Source of the DNA: Pachyseris speciosa
Lineage: Eukaryota; Cnidaria; Anthozoa; Scleractinia; Pachyseridae
Assembly: GCA_016490735.1 (NCBI GenBank)
Contig: JAEMWC010000166.1
Location: 255,001-319,000 of the forward strand
Reading direction: 5' to 3'
DNA: 64,000 bases
This document shows, one piece after another, positions 37,236 to 49,710 of the stretch (its first letter is position 1; each line of letters begins with the position of its first letter). The translations under genes and the position numbers were made by a program. The notes beneath the pieces were generated by a model. It did no database searches and was not told the DNA's origin. It saw only the letters and a list, made by a program, of their open reading frames with translations.

Positions 37236-37437
37236 CTGAAATAGCTTCGTCACACGAATCCCTCTTACTGCAAATACTCCTCCAGGATTTTGAGAGGTCT
37301 TTTTCTTTAACGTTCCACACACACTTTGCACTTATAACACTACATTGTCCAGACACGACGGGACTTATGTAGCCCAAAACCGCTCCTCGTATTGCCTCGC
37401 TGTTCAACTGTTTGCTTGGTTGTTTTGCTCGGTGCAT
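37236..37437 (-). CDS. SF3 helicase gene, 5' exon (start uncertain, may reach 37681)
   Basis: The exon ends at donor TCAG|gttggt (37235-37234); a 73-bp intron follows. Its last codon is split so that joining to the next exon restores a Gly codon. The frame can start at ATG 37437 (MHRAKQPSK) and contains a Cys-bearing stretch (GQCSVISAKCVWNVKEKD, RSICSKRDSCDEAIS). A second, longer frame on the same strand, 37681-37340, overlaps it in another phase and looks protein-like (a DLTSADDYLKGNFGSHFIRL stretch). Either that is the true N-terminus, joined through another single-base shift, or it is untranslated leader. I cannot decide from one copy. Confidence 0.5.
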
Positions 37438-37681
37438 CCTTGATCATCACGAGACGAATAAAATGAGAGCCAAAGTTGCCCTTTAAATAGTCGTCAGCAC
37501 TTGTGAGATCGACAAGCATAAATCTGATCAAATGACACATATTTAAACCCCCTGAACAATTGCCCTTTGACACTTTTTGCTTCACACGAAAAGGTCTGTC
37601 TCTGAGAATCGATTGCCTCATTAGAGGTACTGTTTCAAATACAATATGATGCACACTTTCGGGAGAAATTTTCATGTTCAT

Positions 37682-38159
37682 GTTATATGCCTGCGCTCAG
37701 CGTTTCATCCCTTTCGGGGTTCTCTTTCACATGCTCATAACAGCTTCCACCTGCGGGCAAATGCTCACTACAGCCGGTGTTGATTAGAATTGAGATTCCC
37801 ATGCAGTCTGAAAACTATTTGAAATACAGTGCGACATTTTCATGACACTTTCGGCTGAATCCAAACGGCCGTTTAATGGTATTCATTCAAACCAAGAACG
37901 ATTGGTGCTAGTTGTTTGTCATTTTTCATTCCCAGTTGGGTAAAAAAAAAAAATAAACAGTGATTAGCCGGTTTGCCACGAAGTGAATACAATGAATACA
38001 ACTAACAAGGGGTCAAGTGATTAACAACCAACAGGCTCATTATTATAACGCACACACGCCAATGTGAAACATTGCCGTGGAGGTAGTGGAATTTGCATTT
38101 TTCTCCTAAACGGGCCAAGTCTACATGTGTTTTGCCATATAAGAGACGAAAAGATAAGA
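37682..38159. other. Region right of the element, no gene
   Basis: No coding signal. It may hold the helicase promoter and the right end of the element; no inverted copy of the sequences around 31400-31800 was found here. An A-rich tract lies at about 37941-37954. Confidence 0.35.
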
Positions 38160-39235
38160 AAAATAATTAAATATTCATATCCCCGTCAAATCCGTGAAAG
38201 TTTACGCATAAGTTTGTACTGCGGTTTGATGCATTGCATCCCGAAAAGCCAATGAGACTGCAAGTGTCCACCCTTGAATCAATCTTAAACTGGAAGACGG
38301 AAAAGACGGATTTCACGGGGATATGACTATTTAAACAGTCTACTTCTCTTTACTACTGTAAGCACTATCAATAATTATATATTACACTTACAGTTGTAAG
38401 GAGAAGTAAAAAGAATTGAATATTCATATCCCCGTCAAATCCGTGAAATCCGTCTTTTTCGTTCTCAAATAAATATGCACTTTGCATGATGTATTACATG
38501 CCGAAAATCAGTGACACTGCAAGTGTCCGCCCTTGAATCAATCCTAAACTGGAAGACGGAAAAGACGGATTTCACGGGGATATGAATATTTAAACAGTCT
38601 ACTTCTCTTTACTACTGTAAGTACTATCAATAATTATATATTATACTTACAGTTGTAAGGAGAAGTAAAAAGAATTAAATATTCATATCCCCGTCAAATC
38701 CGTGAAATCCGTCTTTTTCGTTCTCAAATAAGTATGCACTTTGCATGATGTATTACATCCCGAAAATCAGTGACACTGCAAGTGTCCTCTCTTGAATCAA
38801 TCCTAAACTGGAAGACGGGAAAGACGGATTTCACGGGGATATGAATATTTAAACAGTCTACTTCTCTTTACTACTGTAAGTACTATCAATAATTATATAT
38901 TATACTTACAGTTGTAAGGAGAAGTAAAAAGAATTAAATATTCATATCCCCGTCAAATCCGTGAAATCCGTCTTTTTCCTTCTCAAATAAGTATGCACTT
39001 TGCATGATGTATTACATCCCGAAAATCAGTGACACTGCAAGTGTCCGCCCTTGAATCAATCCTAAACTGGAAGACGGAAAAGACGGATTTCACGGGGATA
39101 TGAATATTTAAACAGTCTACTTCTCTTTACTACTGTAAGTACTATCAATATCTTTACAATGCATATTTATTTATATATTATGCTTACAGTTGTAAGGAGA
39201 AGTAAAAAGAATTAAATATTTATATCCCTGTCAAA
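38160..39235. repeat. Tandem array of ~259-bp units with internal inverted arms
   Basis: The landmark 'attcatatccccgtcaaatccgtgaaa' recurs at about 38173, 38422, 38681, 38940 and, more diverged, 39218, giving periods of 249, 259, 259 and 278 bp. Within each unit 'aaagacggatttcacggggatatgaatattt' is the inverse of the landmark arm. The pair 'ttctctttactactgtaagtact' and 'agtatacttacagttgtaaggagaa'-like sequence forms a second, inner inverted pair, so each unit can fold into a long hairpin. The middle copies are nearly identical. No coding content. Confidence 0.9.
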
Positions 39236-39479
39236 GCCGCAAAATCCGTCTTTTTCGTTCTCACGTAAGTCTGTACTTTGGATTGATGTATCACATTCCA
39301 CAAATCTGAAACTTTGCTTTCGGGTATTCTATCAGTCAAGTTGTCAAGCATCACTGAACTTTGTGTTTTTATTTGTTTCTGGATTTCCTGGATACGCATC
39401 TCAATCAATTTTTGGCATATATCATTCAAGGAGCTATGTGGCTCGAAATGAAAAGGGAACCAAGAAGTACGGGAAACGA

Positions 39480-39613
39480 TCTTCTTCTTTTTCTTCTTCT
39501 TCTTCTTCTTCTTCTTCTTCTTCTTCTTCTTTTTCTTCTTCTTCTTCTTCTTCTTCTTCTTCTTCTTCTTCTTCTTCTTCTTCTTCTTCTTCTTCTTCTT
39601 CTTCTTCTTCTTG
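39480..39613. repeat. (TTC)n microsatellite
   Basis: About 44 TTC units with occasional TTT. It produces poly-Ser, poly-Leu and poly-Lys frames; the poly-Ser frame happens to run on into the LINE code that follows. Confidence 0.95.
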
Positions 39614-39619
39614 TTTTTC

Positions 39620-40305
39620 ATTCAGTCAAGTATTCATGCCAGAAATGCTTCCTCAATTTTCTTTGAATAAAATTTTCGACAATTTTACGATGGGCCTAAC
39701 TAGCTTGAAACACCAACTGGAAAAGGATTTCGGTTTTTATTTTTCGCCAAACTATAGCTTAAGAGCATTGGCGGTGCGACATGCTGATTTAAATGAAGCC
39801 CAACGTAAACCCGGAGCGGACGTCATGAAAGAAATCGATCACTGGAAACATACCCTTCAGCATTCAAAAAAACTAGAATTTTATAGCACTTTCAAGAACA
39901 AGTATTTAGATATTAACCAGAAAAACTGTAATAGAAAAACGTTAGTGAAATTGAGAATTAGTAATCGCATAAACTTAAAATTGAAACTGGATAGATATGG
40001 CAATATCCCTAGATGTGAAAGACTGTGCAGTCTTTGTGATACGAATGATATCGAAGATGAAATCCACTTTCTGTTTCGTTGTCCCAAGTATTCATCAATT
40101 AGAAATGCCTTTTATGACAATGAACTGTAATGATAATAATTATTAATGTACAGTTTTTTGAGTTTATTTCCTCGTATTTTGAGTAGCGAAACAAACTGTT
40201 ATCAAACTAGTTTGAATCTTGTTATCTAAGCCCCTTGATTTGCTCTGGCAATACTGCTACATTTTTTCGGTCATGCAAAATAAAGCTTTTTGTTGTTGTT
40301 GTTAT
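39620..40305 (+). mobile_element. LINE 3' end encoding an RT C-terminal Cys/His domain
   Basis: The frame to 40130 encodes a C-terminal LINE region: ALAVRHADLNEAQRK, WKHTLQHSKKLEFY, RKTLVKLRISN and a zinc-knuckle-like end, CERLCSLCDTN followed by DEIHFLFRCPKY, spaced for C-x2-C then H-x4-C. This terminal motif is common in non-LTR elements of marine invertebrates. The 3' UTR ends with an AATAAA-like signal and a GTT-repeat tail near 40290-40305. The upstream portion is missing and replaced by the TTC repeat, so this is a truncated copy, not a host gene. Confidence 0.85.
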
Positions 40306-42293
40306 AAACGTCAATGAAATATTTTCGAAGGGAAGATGTGATCAGCTTTCTCCTTTAAGTAAATTACAAGAGATCATGATTATTCGCTCGCATGAATGAC
40401 TTGTAGAGAAATATTCTCGCCAACACGATGTCCAACGCATGTTCAAATGGAACTACTGAGAGAGCGCGGATCCGAACGGTGCGTATGAATCATTGCCTCG
40501 GTTTCTATTTTCATGTTACTCATTTGAACTCATTTCAGCTACTTCTAGAGTTAAAGAGACAAAGCGAGTTAAAGAGACGAAGCGCGAGGCTTCTTTGAAA
40601 CTGAACTACTGAGAAACTCCCCGTAAGTAGCCAGGAGAGAGAAAAATGTCGCTGTGGCCCTACGCAGTATGATCAAATAATTTTGACACCTGATTTTGTC
40701 TTCACAAAACATCATATGCTGTGGATATGTATCTTATTGGTGGCCATTCCACCTCCTTAGTGAGCAGAATTTTGAATTAGTCCCGAATGATGAAATGCTT
40801 TTTTTATCTATTTGCTCAAATTCTTTTCAAACACATACAACGCGCTGGAACACACATTCTGGTGTCCGAGGTCAGCAGCTGGTCCCTCGGCCATGCGATC
40901 GTTTCCCCATCAAGATGCCGGTTTATTGTCGGAGAGGCTTACAATTTGCTGAGGGGATGGATCGAGGAAGCATTATATTCTGCCCAGAATGCCTTGCAGG
41001 AAGGATGGTACATAAATCTTGCTGTGGATTTTTCTGCGGCCAAGAAAGTGGATCCTAAGCGTGTTTTGGTAAACTAGTATGATTTAGATTTGTATTAGAC
41101 CGGTGAATGTAAGTTAAATATCTGGTGTAGTCTCCAAAGCAGCCGTCGTTCTGGTGCTGACACTGTAAGAGTTTGGGTCTGAAAGTTTTTTGTCTCAATG
41201 CTGAGCCACATAACAACGAATTACAGCTTGACACCGAATATGTTCAAACACTCCTGTAGGCAATTCAGAAAGCAATGTAACCGTCTATAACATTTTAAAT
41301 ATATAAAGGTTTTTGTTTATTGAACTGGGCAATTACTGGGGAAGTAACTGTAATCTTAATTATGACCAAAACACATTCTACCGAGATATTATGATGCTGT
41401 AAAAGGAACGCTGCAGTCGATGGAGTGCTCAGAATTAAGGCAGTACTAAATGGTCTTGAATGAACTTTCTTTCTGAAGTACTGTTATTTCTCTTAGTTAG
41501 TTTCAGACACTTTTTATTTTTGTCGCGTTGGCGAACTGTCCAAGTGAGGATATTGCACGTTATGTATGTTGATGTAGATGTAGTATGTTCTCTCCCTATC
41601 TAGAATGCGTCGACGATCAATATCACTGTTAATTTAGCTAAACAGCCCTTTGTTTATGCAGTATGGTCACTATAACCAACGTATGCACATGCTAGTTACA
41701 AGAAACTGACTACTGAGATTTAAAAGAATATAACGTTGATTAAGTTGCGCTACTGTCGCTGAGATTTAATCAGTTTCGCGTATTTCTGTCTGTCGGAGTT
41801 TCTTTGCAAAACTCTAGAGAACACCGAAATCTGACTCTTTTGTTTAGCACATTTCAACATTTACTGAAATATTTCAGATATGTTAGGTCGAACCGTCTTG
41901 CCATGAGAATAGTCTTTGAGAGCATCTTCATGCTTCAGGGTATTCAGAGTACATTAAACAGACTTAAGAAACATTAACTCTTTGGCTTGGCGATAAAGTA
42001 AAGGGACCTCCATGCTCGTGTTTATATTCCTCAAGTGAATGTGCATGTTTATTTTCTCTACTATTATACCCTAAGTATAATTATTTCAGTTGCACCTTTT
42101 GGCCTCTCGCGCATTTTAAGGTTGGCATTTCCCGCCAAGGGTGTTCACCCATCCACCTGAGGTGCATGATACATACAACTTCCAATGGTACACTTTCATA
42201 TTCTGGGCTTTATTCCGTATTAAATCTCAGAGCGAACTCCCGAATAACGCAACGTTGTGCACAAGTGATTCAAAGTTATTTCCTGGCTGCCAT
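40306..42293. other. No supported gene
   Basis: Two overlapping frames at 40696-41077 contain an ordered-looking stretch (VGEAYNLLRGWIEEALYSAQ) but no domain, start context or splice evidence. The remainder is plain AT-rich sequence and probably includes the 3' UTR of the next minus-strand gene. Confidence 0.35.
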
Positions 42294-42890
42294 TCACAAT
42301 CCATCGTCGTGTCGTTTATGCAGTTGAATCGACGGAGAAGCCCATGATGTTTTTCTGGTTCTTTGCTTTGATATGTCACTGTCTGATAAGCTGGTATTTC
42401 TCGAACAAGCCGAATGCGAGCTTCGGCGAGACCTATCAGTGCACGCAGTTAGTGCAGGAAAATAGAGGTCGTCCTGTCTCTTTTGCTTTGTCTCTGTAGT
42501 GAGATCTGTGTGTGAGCGACAGCGGCGGTCAACAGGTAAACCTGGCGGGAGCCCCAAGTAAGTCTTTTGGCCAGTTGTCAACGGACGATCTCGACGCTGC
42601 AAGGTTGGAAGATGGTGACTAGTGGTCAGCTGGCTGTGACACCTTGTGGTGTTATGATCACTTCTTTTACAACCTTCTGTAGAGCTGATCAGTTCTCGAA
42701 GTTTTTCGTTTCTCCTCATCATGAGCAACTGCTCAGAGCCCCATGCTCTGACAGCAACGTTCTCATCCCTATTAAATTTGTGGCGTTTCAGCTCCAATAT
42801 TCGGTCTTGAAAAGAATTCTGTTTGGAGATGTTATTCCAGAGTTCTTGCTCAAAGTATTTGACTCTAGCTCTCCGTTTGACTTCGCTCAT
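42294..42890 (-). CDS. Unrecognised protein with N-terminal coiled coil and Ser/Arg-rich tail
   Basis: ATG at 42890 opens a 198-codon frame. Just upstream, the minus strand reads cgagttacag, a possible acceptor, so a leader exon is likely. Codons further upstream in the same frame meet a stop, which supports this start. Residues 1-75 are charged and helical (MSEVKRRARVKYFEQELW, later MRRNEKLRELISS), suggesting a coiled coil. Residues 76-198 are disordered and rich in Thr, Ser, His and Arg, with HHLPTLQRRDRPL and DRRCRSHTDL. No known family is recognised. The architecture and the LPxLQRRD motif recall the genes at 18006-18646 and 60909-61457. Function is unknown; cytoskeletal or phospho-regulated roles would be guesswork. 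Confidence 0.65.
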   Translation of the reverse strand: MSEVKRRARVKYFEQELWNNISKQNSFQDRILELKRHKFNRDENVAVRAWGSEQLLMMRRNEKLRELISSTEGCKRSDHNTTRCHSQLTTSHHLPTLQRRDRPLTTGQKTYLGLPPGLPVDRRCRSHTDLTTETKQKRQDDLYFPALTACTDRSRRSSHSACSRNTSLSDSDISKQRTRKTSWASPSIQLHKRHDDGL

Positions 42891-44778
42891 TCTCGAATTC
42901 TGTAACTCGTGTTTTCCGTCGCACAATGTTTAGATAACCTTTGGTGACATTCCTTCGTGATTTTAAACGTCTCCCAGTGTTTGTTGCCCAATCGATATTC
43001 GCACTGATTTGTACGAGAGCTTTGAGCGCATCAAACACGTCAAATCTCTGACGTCATAAGTTGGCTTGGTCATCCATCCGCGTCGCGTAGAGCATGCAAT
43101 ACTTAGCAAACCCGATTATATCTGTAATTCCTTAAAATAGCTTTGTTTCAAAGCCCAGAAGGAGGCATTCTTAAGCTGAAAAATTTTTCTTTACAAAGTT
43201 TTCGGTTTGTTTCAGCTTTGTTTATGTTTGTTATTAAGCGTTTGAGTCGCATTCAAATTTATCTGCTAACAAGACTTGATTCGCATCCATGAGTAACAGC
43301 ATGTTTAAATACTTCGTCAATAAAATGCATTAGCAGTACATTAGCAGACAGTCTGAGAACATAATTTGTGGTATTTTTGTTGGCTCAGAAGTGAATACAG
43401 GGACCCTTTTTAAAGATTAGCAGTAAGACCCTTAGAAAACGTTTCCTTGATACGGTAAGCTGAGGGAGCCTTTGTTTTGTTGCGGTTTAATCATTATTGA
43501 TTGATAATTCATGTTTGTGTATTTATATGAGCGAAGAATGCTGAAAGCTGTCATGCAGACATCCCTGACGAAAAAAGCTGCCGAGTCAGTTGCATGCAGT
43601 TACAAGTTACCCTCTTGGAGCCGTTCCAAAGAAGTCACTTAAACATTTTTGTTTAGTTTCGATGCACAGGAACTACTTACTTATGAAAGGAACTGTCCAT
43701 AAGCAAACTATTCAAGTCCAAGGGCATCACAGCAATCAGTCCAACACAGCCGTTGTAAAATTACACAGGCTGAGTCGCAGCAACAACCGTAAGCAATGCG
43801 TATGATGTTGATTGCTATAGGGCAACCTGTTATGTTAGCCTGTAAAAATCCGGTGTGATGGCCTTAATTCGAGTCGAAGCCGGGGGATAAAGGTGGTAAT
43901 ACTACGACACAAAGAGAAATATTCAAATATGATCAAACTAACGCGATTAATACGGTTTTTTTTCTGTTGCGAATCAGTTAATGCTATCAGTAACCTTTTA
44001 CGGCTTTTTTACTCATTATGGTTTAAGCCAATTTTAGCAAAATAATTATTTTATTCTAAATTCCTAGAAAACTTCAAACAGCACCAGTTTAATTTGTAGT
44101 CGGCAAAACTCAAATGCATTAACCGTTTTAAACCCGGATGCCGCGGGCACGCCTCAACTGAGTCGATCACTTACTTAAGCGCACGCACGACGCACGCGAC
44201 AAAAGTGAAACGTTGACTGGTAACCCGCTGGGAACACTGCAAAAACGGACTTCTACCACTGTTTTGCTATTTTTGACGTTGTGAGCGAGCAAGGGATCCA
44301 GTTACCTGGAAAATTACGTCTTTCACTATCCGGCCATGTCGAGCGAGATTATTGCTTCCACCACCAGGCAAATTCGGTACAACTATGAAATCACGGACGT
44401 CATCATAACGTAGGCCCGTTTTCCGTTTTTGAAGGAAACTCTGTCAGAATTCCCTGGATTTCCTTGATAGGAATTGTTTTCATGCAAGGCTCACGTTTTC
44501 AAGGGTCTCTTCACCTGCTCCTTTTTTCAGATGACATTTTATATGCCTCGCAAATTCTGTAAAGCGGACTTTTCAGTCGTCGTGGAGACAAAATTAATAA
44601 AAATATATTTAATCTTGGCTATTCTAAGCTTTACACAATCATTTTGTCGCTTGGTTCTTAACATTGAAAGAAAAGGTGGCTCTTTCGTAACAGCATCGTC
44701 ATCTTAGTCTCCATTGTCCGAGCACGAACCTTAACGGATACTTCATTTCAATCTATTCGAACTTACGCGAAACCACTC
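42891..44778. other. No supported gene; likely upstream region of the 42294-42890 gene
   Basis: Short frames only (the longest about 77 codons). No repeat structure or RNA gene was recognised. Confidence 0.35.
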
Positions 44779-45040
44779 GAACCATGCACGACTGAGTACG
44801 AATGTCCTCGAGATGTTTCCGAGTGAATACACGCGGCCACTTACGTCAGGACCATTGTTGGTTTTGTTCTTTGTGACTCTTAAAAATCAGTGCTGTCTTT
44901 GAACCATGCACGACCATGCACGACTGAGTACGAATGTCCTCGAGATGTTTCCGAGTGAATACGCGCGGCCACTTACGTCAGGACCATTGTTGGTTTTGTT
45001 CTTTGTGACTCTTAAAAATCAGTGCTGTCTTTGAAACTGA
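44779..45040. repeat. 132-bp tandem duplication
   Basis: The segment starting 'gaaccatgcacgactgagtacg' and ending 'cagtgctgtcttt' appears twice head to tail with almost no differences (one A/G change in 'gaatac(a/g)cgcgg'). The second copy starts with an extra 'gaccatgcac' duplication. It is a recent event. Confidence 0.9.
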
Positions 45041-45595
45041 GAAATAATCCTGATTCCGAGGAATCTAGAAAAGAAAGAAGCGGAAGAACTACATTGACTG
45101 GTTTTTTTGGTTGTTTATGCTGACGCTACTGATGCGCCGCCCTCATATTCACAGCCCATTTTAACTTTACGGCTTATTTCGTCACACTGAGCCAAAAATA
45201 ATTTCGTAGGGAGCGTTTATTGTTTTGAGGAAAACCGCAACGAACTGTTTCCCCTTATACAGGCGCTAACCTGGCGGCGTGAAAAGACGTTCTACGTTAA
45301 AGTTTTCAACTGATTTTGATGCACTTAGATCTCAGTCAATATGGTCATTGTTTGTGTATTTGCCGTCCGCTGATTAACACATGTACGAGACCTTGTTTAA
45401 GTCAATACTGTATACTGATGTAGTGATCTGCAGTCACTCATTACATTATTGTGTGCCTCTCGTTCGCTGGTGTTGCCTCGAAACAGGGATAAATTGTTCA
45501 AATTGCATGTAACTTCCAGATTCCACTACTTCAGCGACGAAAAAGATAGCATGTCAGTCGCTTGGAATCACGATCAACTTTTATTTCAGCTGGCT

Positions 45596-45982
45596 TTAAA
45601 GGGGCACTGTCGCCGACAGCAATTCTTGTCATGCGTAGTTCAAATCGTGGGAAAGTACTTTTTTTTTCTATGAAGCGATCGGCCCGTCTAACACGAAGAA
45701 CTAGATTCCCAATTATTTCTTTTACAGAAAAGGAAGTAGTAATGATTATTTTATGGAGATTTTTCCGCGACACAATGACGAAACTTGAAAACTGGGTTAA
45801 CCTAACTTTTTCAATTTGCAATCCATGCATGTCCTACTCATCATCCGTGGCCACTGAAAATCGCAAATAGTTTCAATGCACATATTAAGTACTTCTTGGG
45901 AAAACCACAAATATTTTTAGTGCTCCACTTTGCAAACACATGTCTGGGTTCAGACCCAAATTACGCGACAGAGCCCCTCCAA
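45596..45982. mobile_element. Probable MITE related to the 5814-6205 element
   Basis: Left end TTAAAGGGGCACTGTCGCC and right end GCGACAGAGCCCCTCCAA are imperfect inverses. The length (387 bp) nearly equals that of the 5814-6205 element, whose ends share AAAGGGGCA(C/G)TGTC. A 102-codon frame inside shows no domain. Confidence 0.5.
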
Positions 45983-47030
45983 GCGCCTTACTTTTCGGTC
46001 GTGTAGACACTCGTGCCGCCTTCAGTGGTATCTTCGCTAAGAGGGGTGGATCATAAATTATTATATAAAAGCAAATTAATATTTTTTATATCAAATGGTT
46101 GACTTCTTCTCATTTATGCCTGCGATTGTACGTGTTGTACGATCGGAAATGCCAATAACAATAAACAATAGGTGATAACGGCTCCCACAGGCCCATATCG
46201 ACGCAAGTTTTAGCTACGTAACTTAGAACTGAGGAGAGACTTACGGTCGTAGTCCACTTGAGCAACTGAAGTCTATGATCCACTTTAATCCATTTCTGTA
46301 ATTCAGACGGCGTTTAGGCAGGTTATAAGAAAACGGCGTTTAAATCACACAATTAATTCAATTGACAAACACAAATTTAACACCGTTTACAATAAACATC
46401 CTGTTTAACATGTAGGCAATAAAGACACTGACCTTTGTTCATGGTTGAGTTAAAATGCCATCAAAACAAGGTTCAGTTTTGACTATGATTTAAAAATAGA
46501 ACGGTTACTTAATTTGCTGAAGATTGTGAACAAACTCGCATTAATCTTGGGGGCAACCAATATTTGTTGCAGGGACTGAAAATCCGTCGGACGGACTTTA
46601 ACTGCTCCTAAAATTCGGATCAGATTAAATTGTGACTAAGAAACTACGTAGGTTTTTCTTTGTCGTAATAACACTACGTCTATCTGTAGCGAAACATCAC
46701 CTCCAACTTTACAAGCAATGGTAATTTAACCTTTCCCTTTTTCTTTGGAGGGGCGAATATTTCTTTAAAGGAAGTGCGAAATAGGGCAGCTGACATTATC
46801 GAAAAGCCAACATCAGCCCTTTTAACAGTCTTTGTTGGAGTTAAATTTTCAGCTAAGGAATCCCAGCGGGTAACTGCATTGGTACAGAAATACGCTTCTG
46901 AGAGCATAGGAAGCACCGTCAATGTTCGCTTGCTTGCAAGCATTTCCAACTGACGCCAATTTAACCATATGGGAACGTCCGTGGATATTAGAGTTATAAA
47001 TGAGGAGCTTGTAGAAATCAAGAAAATCGC
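45983..47030. other. No supported gene
   Basis: A 113-codon minus-strand frame (47021-46680) has an Arg/Lys-rich end but no domain or splice support. No other feature seen. Confidence 0.35.
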
Positions 47031-47121
<91 letters not shown>

Positions 47122-47150
47122 ATTATTATTATTATTATTTTACTATTAAT
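47031..47150. repeat. (ATT)n-(GTT)n-(ATT)n microsatellite
   Basis: About 19 ATT units switch to about 11 GTT units and back to ATT. The Ile/Val-repeat frame is artefactual. Confidence 0.95.
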
Positions 47151-47959
47151 TTTAAGCTAACTGCCGTGGGAAGTACATTGTTATAAAAATTAGGCTGTGG
47201 GTTTCGGTTGAAAAGTCGATGAGTAATATCAAATCAAGAGTGATTTAAAGGCCTATGTGATTGTCATTTGTAGAGTGCAAAAATACAATGAAAGGGTAAA
47301 GTTTATTTCAATTCCTGTAATTGCAAGTGGTAGTGAGAAGCAACCAATTTTTCCGAGTACAAACAAATTTGAGTTTAATTTATTTGCATTCGAAAAGCGG
47401 AGCGCATAGAGTATCTGCGTGACCGAACCACGCAATGCCTGAAATGCCCTGACGTCACATGATAAGGTCCGTAACTACGTCATAAGAGTGAGTGCACTGA
47501 GTGCCACCTTTTTGTTCACCTTTTCTTCAACGCCTTGTAAGCATTACTGTGGCATTTTAGGGATATTGTGGAACTATTTGCATCGTAGATTTTGGTTTTT
47601 GGAAATTTAATTTGCTGAGAGGCTGACGGAAGAAGAACAAAATCAACAAATGTTAATGATTCCTTAAGGTCAGTCTGTTCAGTTTTGCCGCATCCCTTCA
47701 ACCCTTTTTAAGCTTAGTTAATCCCCTTCGCACTGTCGGACCCTCGACCCTTCGCTATGTGAGAAGCAAATTACTTTCGAGCTCTCTATATCAGGGCCAA
47801 TATCGCACACAATTTACTAGCTGACCGCATTGTTTTAGAGAAACGGCTTTGGTGGAACAAAATGAGGTATGGGCCCTTACGGGGTGATAGCAGATTGCAG
47901 TAATTGGACTGTAACGTTTATGCCATGAAATATAACCATGTATGAATAGAAAGTATTCT

Positions 47960-48425
47960 TGATGGTAATGGTAATGGTAATGGTAATGGTAATGGTAATG
48001 GTAATGGTAATAGTAATGGTAATGGTAATGGTAATGTATTTATATACCGCTCTTATCACATGGTCTCAAGGCGTTTTACAACACTGGCCGGGGAACTTTA
48101 CCAGCGCTCGTGCTGTTTAATGAAGTAACTAATAAGTCAGTGCTCCCGTAATGTGAATATCGAAACAGGACCGACAGAGTTTCGCCCCTAGTGGTTCTTT
48201 TATGTCCCACAGAGTCAGATTAACTGAAAAAAGTACTGTGAGACGGGACCTACGGTTTAGCGTCCTTATCAGAGAAAGCTAGAAAGTCTTACTGTTTGTA
48301 GATGTCCGATTACAAAGGCAGCACTTTCTCCCAAATTACTGAGTGTTGGTCCGGCCAGGTTGAACTCTCGACCTCGCGCAAGGTAGTCCGGTGCTCTACC
48401 ACCTTAGCTAACCGGTCGGTGGTTA
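47960..48425 (-). mobile_element. tRNA-derived SINE with (ATTACC)n tail
   Basis: Read on the minus strand, the head is ccggttagctaaggtggtagagcaccgg, an A box in tRNA-like context, followed by a degenerate B box (ggtcgagagttcaacc) about 30 bp on. A roughly 300-bp body contains 'cttgagaccatgtgataagagcggtatataaata', and the element ends in about 13 ATTACC units (plus strand GGTAAT, 47963-48036). The tRNA-like head is too diverged to be a functional tRNA gene. Confidence 0.75.
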
Positions 48426-48649
48426 ACCACAGGATAAAGTTTCATTAAGCGGGTATGCATGAAGAGAAGCAAAATTTTCTGTTTGAAAACCTCTTTGTTG
48501 TGATCTACATATACATTTGGGAATACATTATAACAACTATTTTTGCGAGGCCAGGAGTTTTTGACGTTTCTCTTTTGGCGCCCCGGTACACATCCAAGAC
48601 ACTTAGGCTCCCGGCAGTGAGGGTCGATACCTTAAATCCTCGAATTTGT

Positions 48650-48806
48650 CCCCCCACTCCACCCCACCCCCACCCCCACCCCCACCCCCACCCCCAATTA
48701 CCTTTGAGCTTTGAGTAAGCCCATCCTTCCAAAAAGTGCCCCTCGTGTTAGGCAAAATTTGAAATAAGTGTCCCGTTTGAGAAAGCGCCCCCCCCCCCCC
48801 CCCCCC
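48650..48806. repeat. (CCCCCA)n tract and C19 run, G-rich on the minus strand
   Basis: CCCCCA units run from about 48650 to 48697, and an uninterrupted run of 19 cytosines lies at 48788-48806. The minus strand has six or more G4-5 runs separated by single T bases, which fits the quadruplex pattern. A 75-codon Trp/Gly-repeat frame here is an artefact. Confidence 0.85.
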
Positions 48807-49248
48807 ATCCCCACTTTCTTTCCCCCTTTTGAAATCAACAAAAGTTGAGTACAGTGTCGATTAGGTTTAATCACTCGTGCATCAATTTTACAATTATTGT
48901 TATTATATTGTTCAATATCACTACAATATAGGAAACCAGTTTTTTTCTTCTAAATTGCATCTAATAATTAATATCCAGAACCACGTATTGGCATACTTCC
49001 TTTATTATAGCGATACGAACAAATTTGATACTACATAAATTGTGAACTACTTTATTAACAACTTTGCATTTCAATACTCAGGTTGTGTTTTGGTAATGCG
49101 CTAATGCTACACGATGCAATTGAATAATTAATATGAGAGCTCCCCCTCGAACAACCCCCCACCCCACCCCCCACCGACCCGGATGGTAGTTCGAGGATTT
49201 ACGGTATATATACTATCACTGGTTGCTCTCTTTCAAAAATGCATTAAG

Positions 49249-49710
49249 CAAAGAATATAAAAGCAAGGAAGTACGACGTAGAACGGTTTTAAATTTTGTT
49301 TACTAAATTTCGGCTGGCCAAATCAGCCTTCTTCAGGTACAAAGAGAATTTATATTGGAATACCAGAAACACGTAAAACTAAAATGATTGACAGCTTCTT
49401 TGGCCAGGGAAGCTCTTTTAATTTCAAAAGGCAGAACAAATGATCCTGAAGATCTTAACATCCGCGAAGAAACATATTAGTTAATTTTTGTTATTAAGTT
49501 TATCATTTTTTAGACTTTTTATTCTAGTATTCTATTTTACACTGTATATCATTTTAGTTTATACGTGTTTCCGGTATATTACTACACAAACACCCCTTCC
49601 AATGTAAATTCTCATTGTACCGCAAGAAGGCTGGTTTGGCCAGCCGAAATATAGTACACAAAATTTAAAACTATTCTACGTTGTATCGGCCCTGGCTTTT
49701 ATATTCTTTG
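49249..49710. mobile_element. Foldback/MITE with ~110-bp terminal inverted repeats
   Basis: The left arm (about 49249-49358) begins caaagaatataaaagc and includes 'ttcggctggccaaatcagccttctt'. It is mirrored at 49599-49710 with roughly 85-90% match by eye. The 240-bp centre is AT-rich and non-coding. No clear target duplication was fixed. Confidence 0.85.

Larger units (their letters stand above)
31896..37681. mobile_element. Composite tyrosine recombinase / SF3 helicase element (outer ends undefined)
   Basis: Two convergent genes lie tail to tail, separated by only 184 bp: a plus-strand zinc finger-recombinase-Myb gene and a minus-strand spliced SF3 helicase gene. No other recognisable host exon lies between them. 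The pairing of an integrase-type enzyme with a replicative helicase suggests a self-mobilising or virus-derived element that both integrates and replicates. No capsid, DNA polymerase or HUH endonuclease was recognised. No clear terminal inverted repeat or target duplication was found, so the limits given are those of the coding regions. Flanking repeat arrays at 30985-31378 and 38160-39235 may or may not belong to it. Confidence 0.75.
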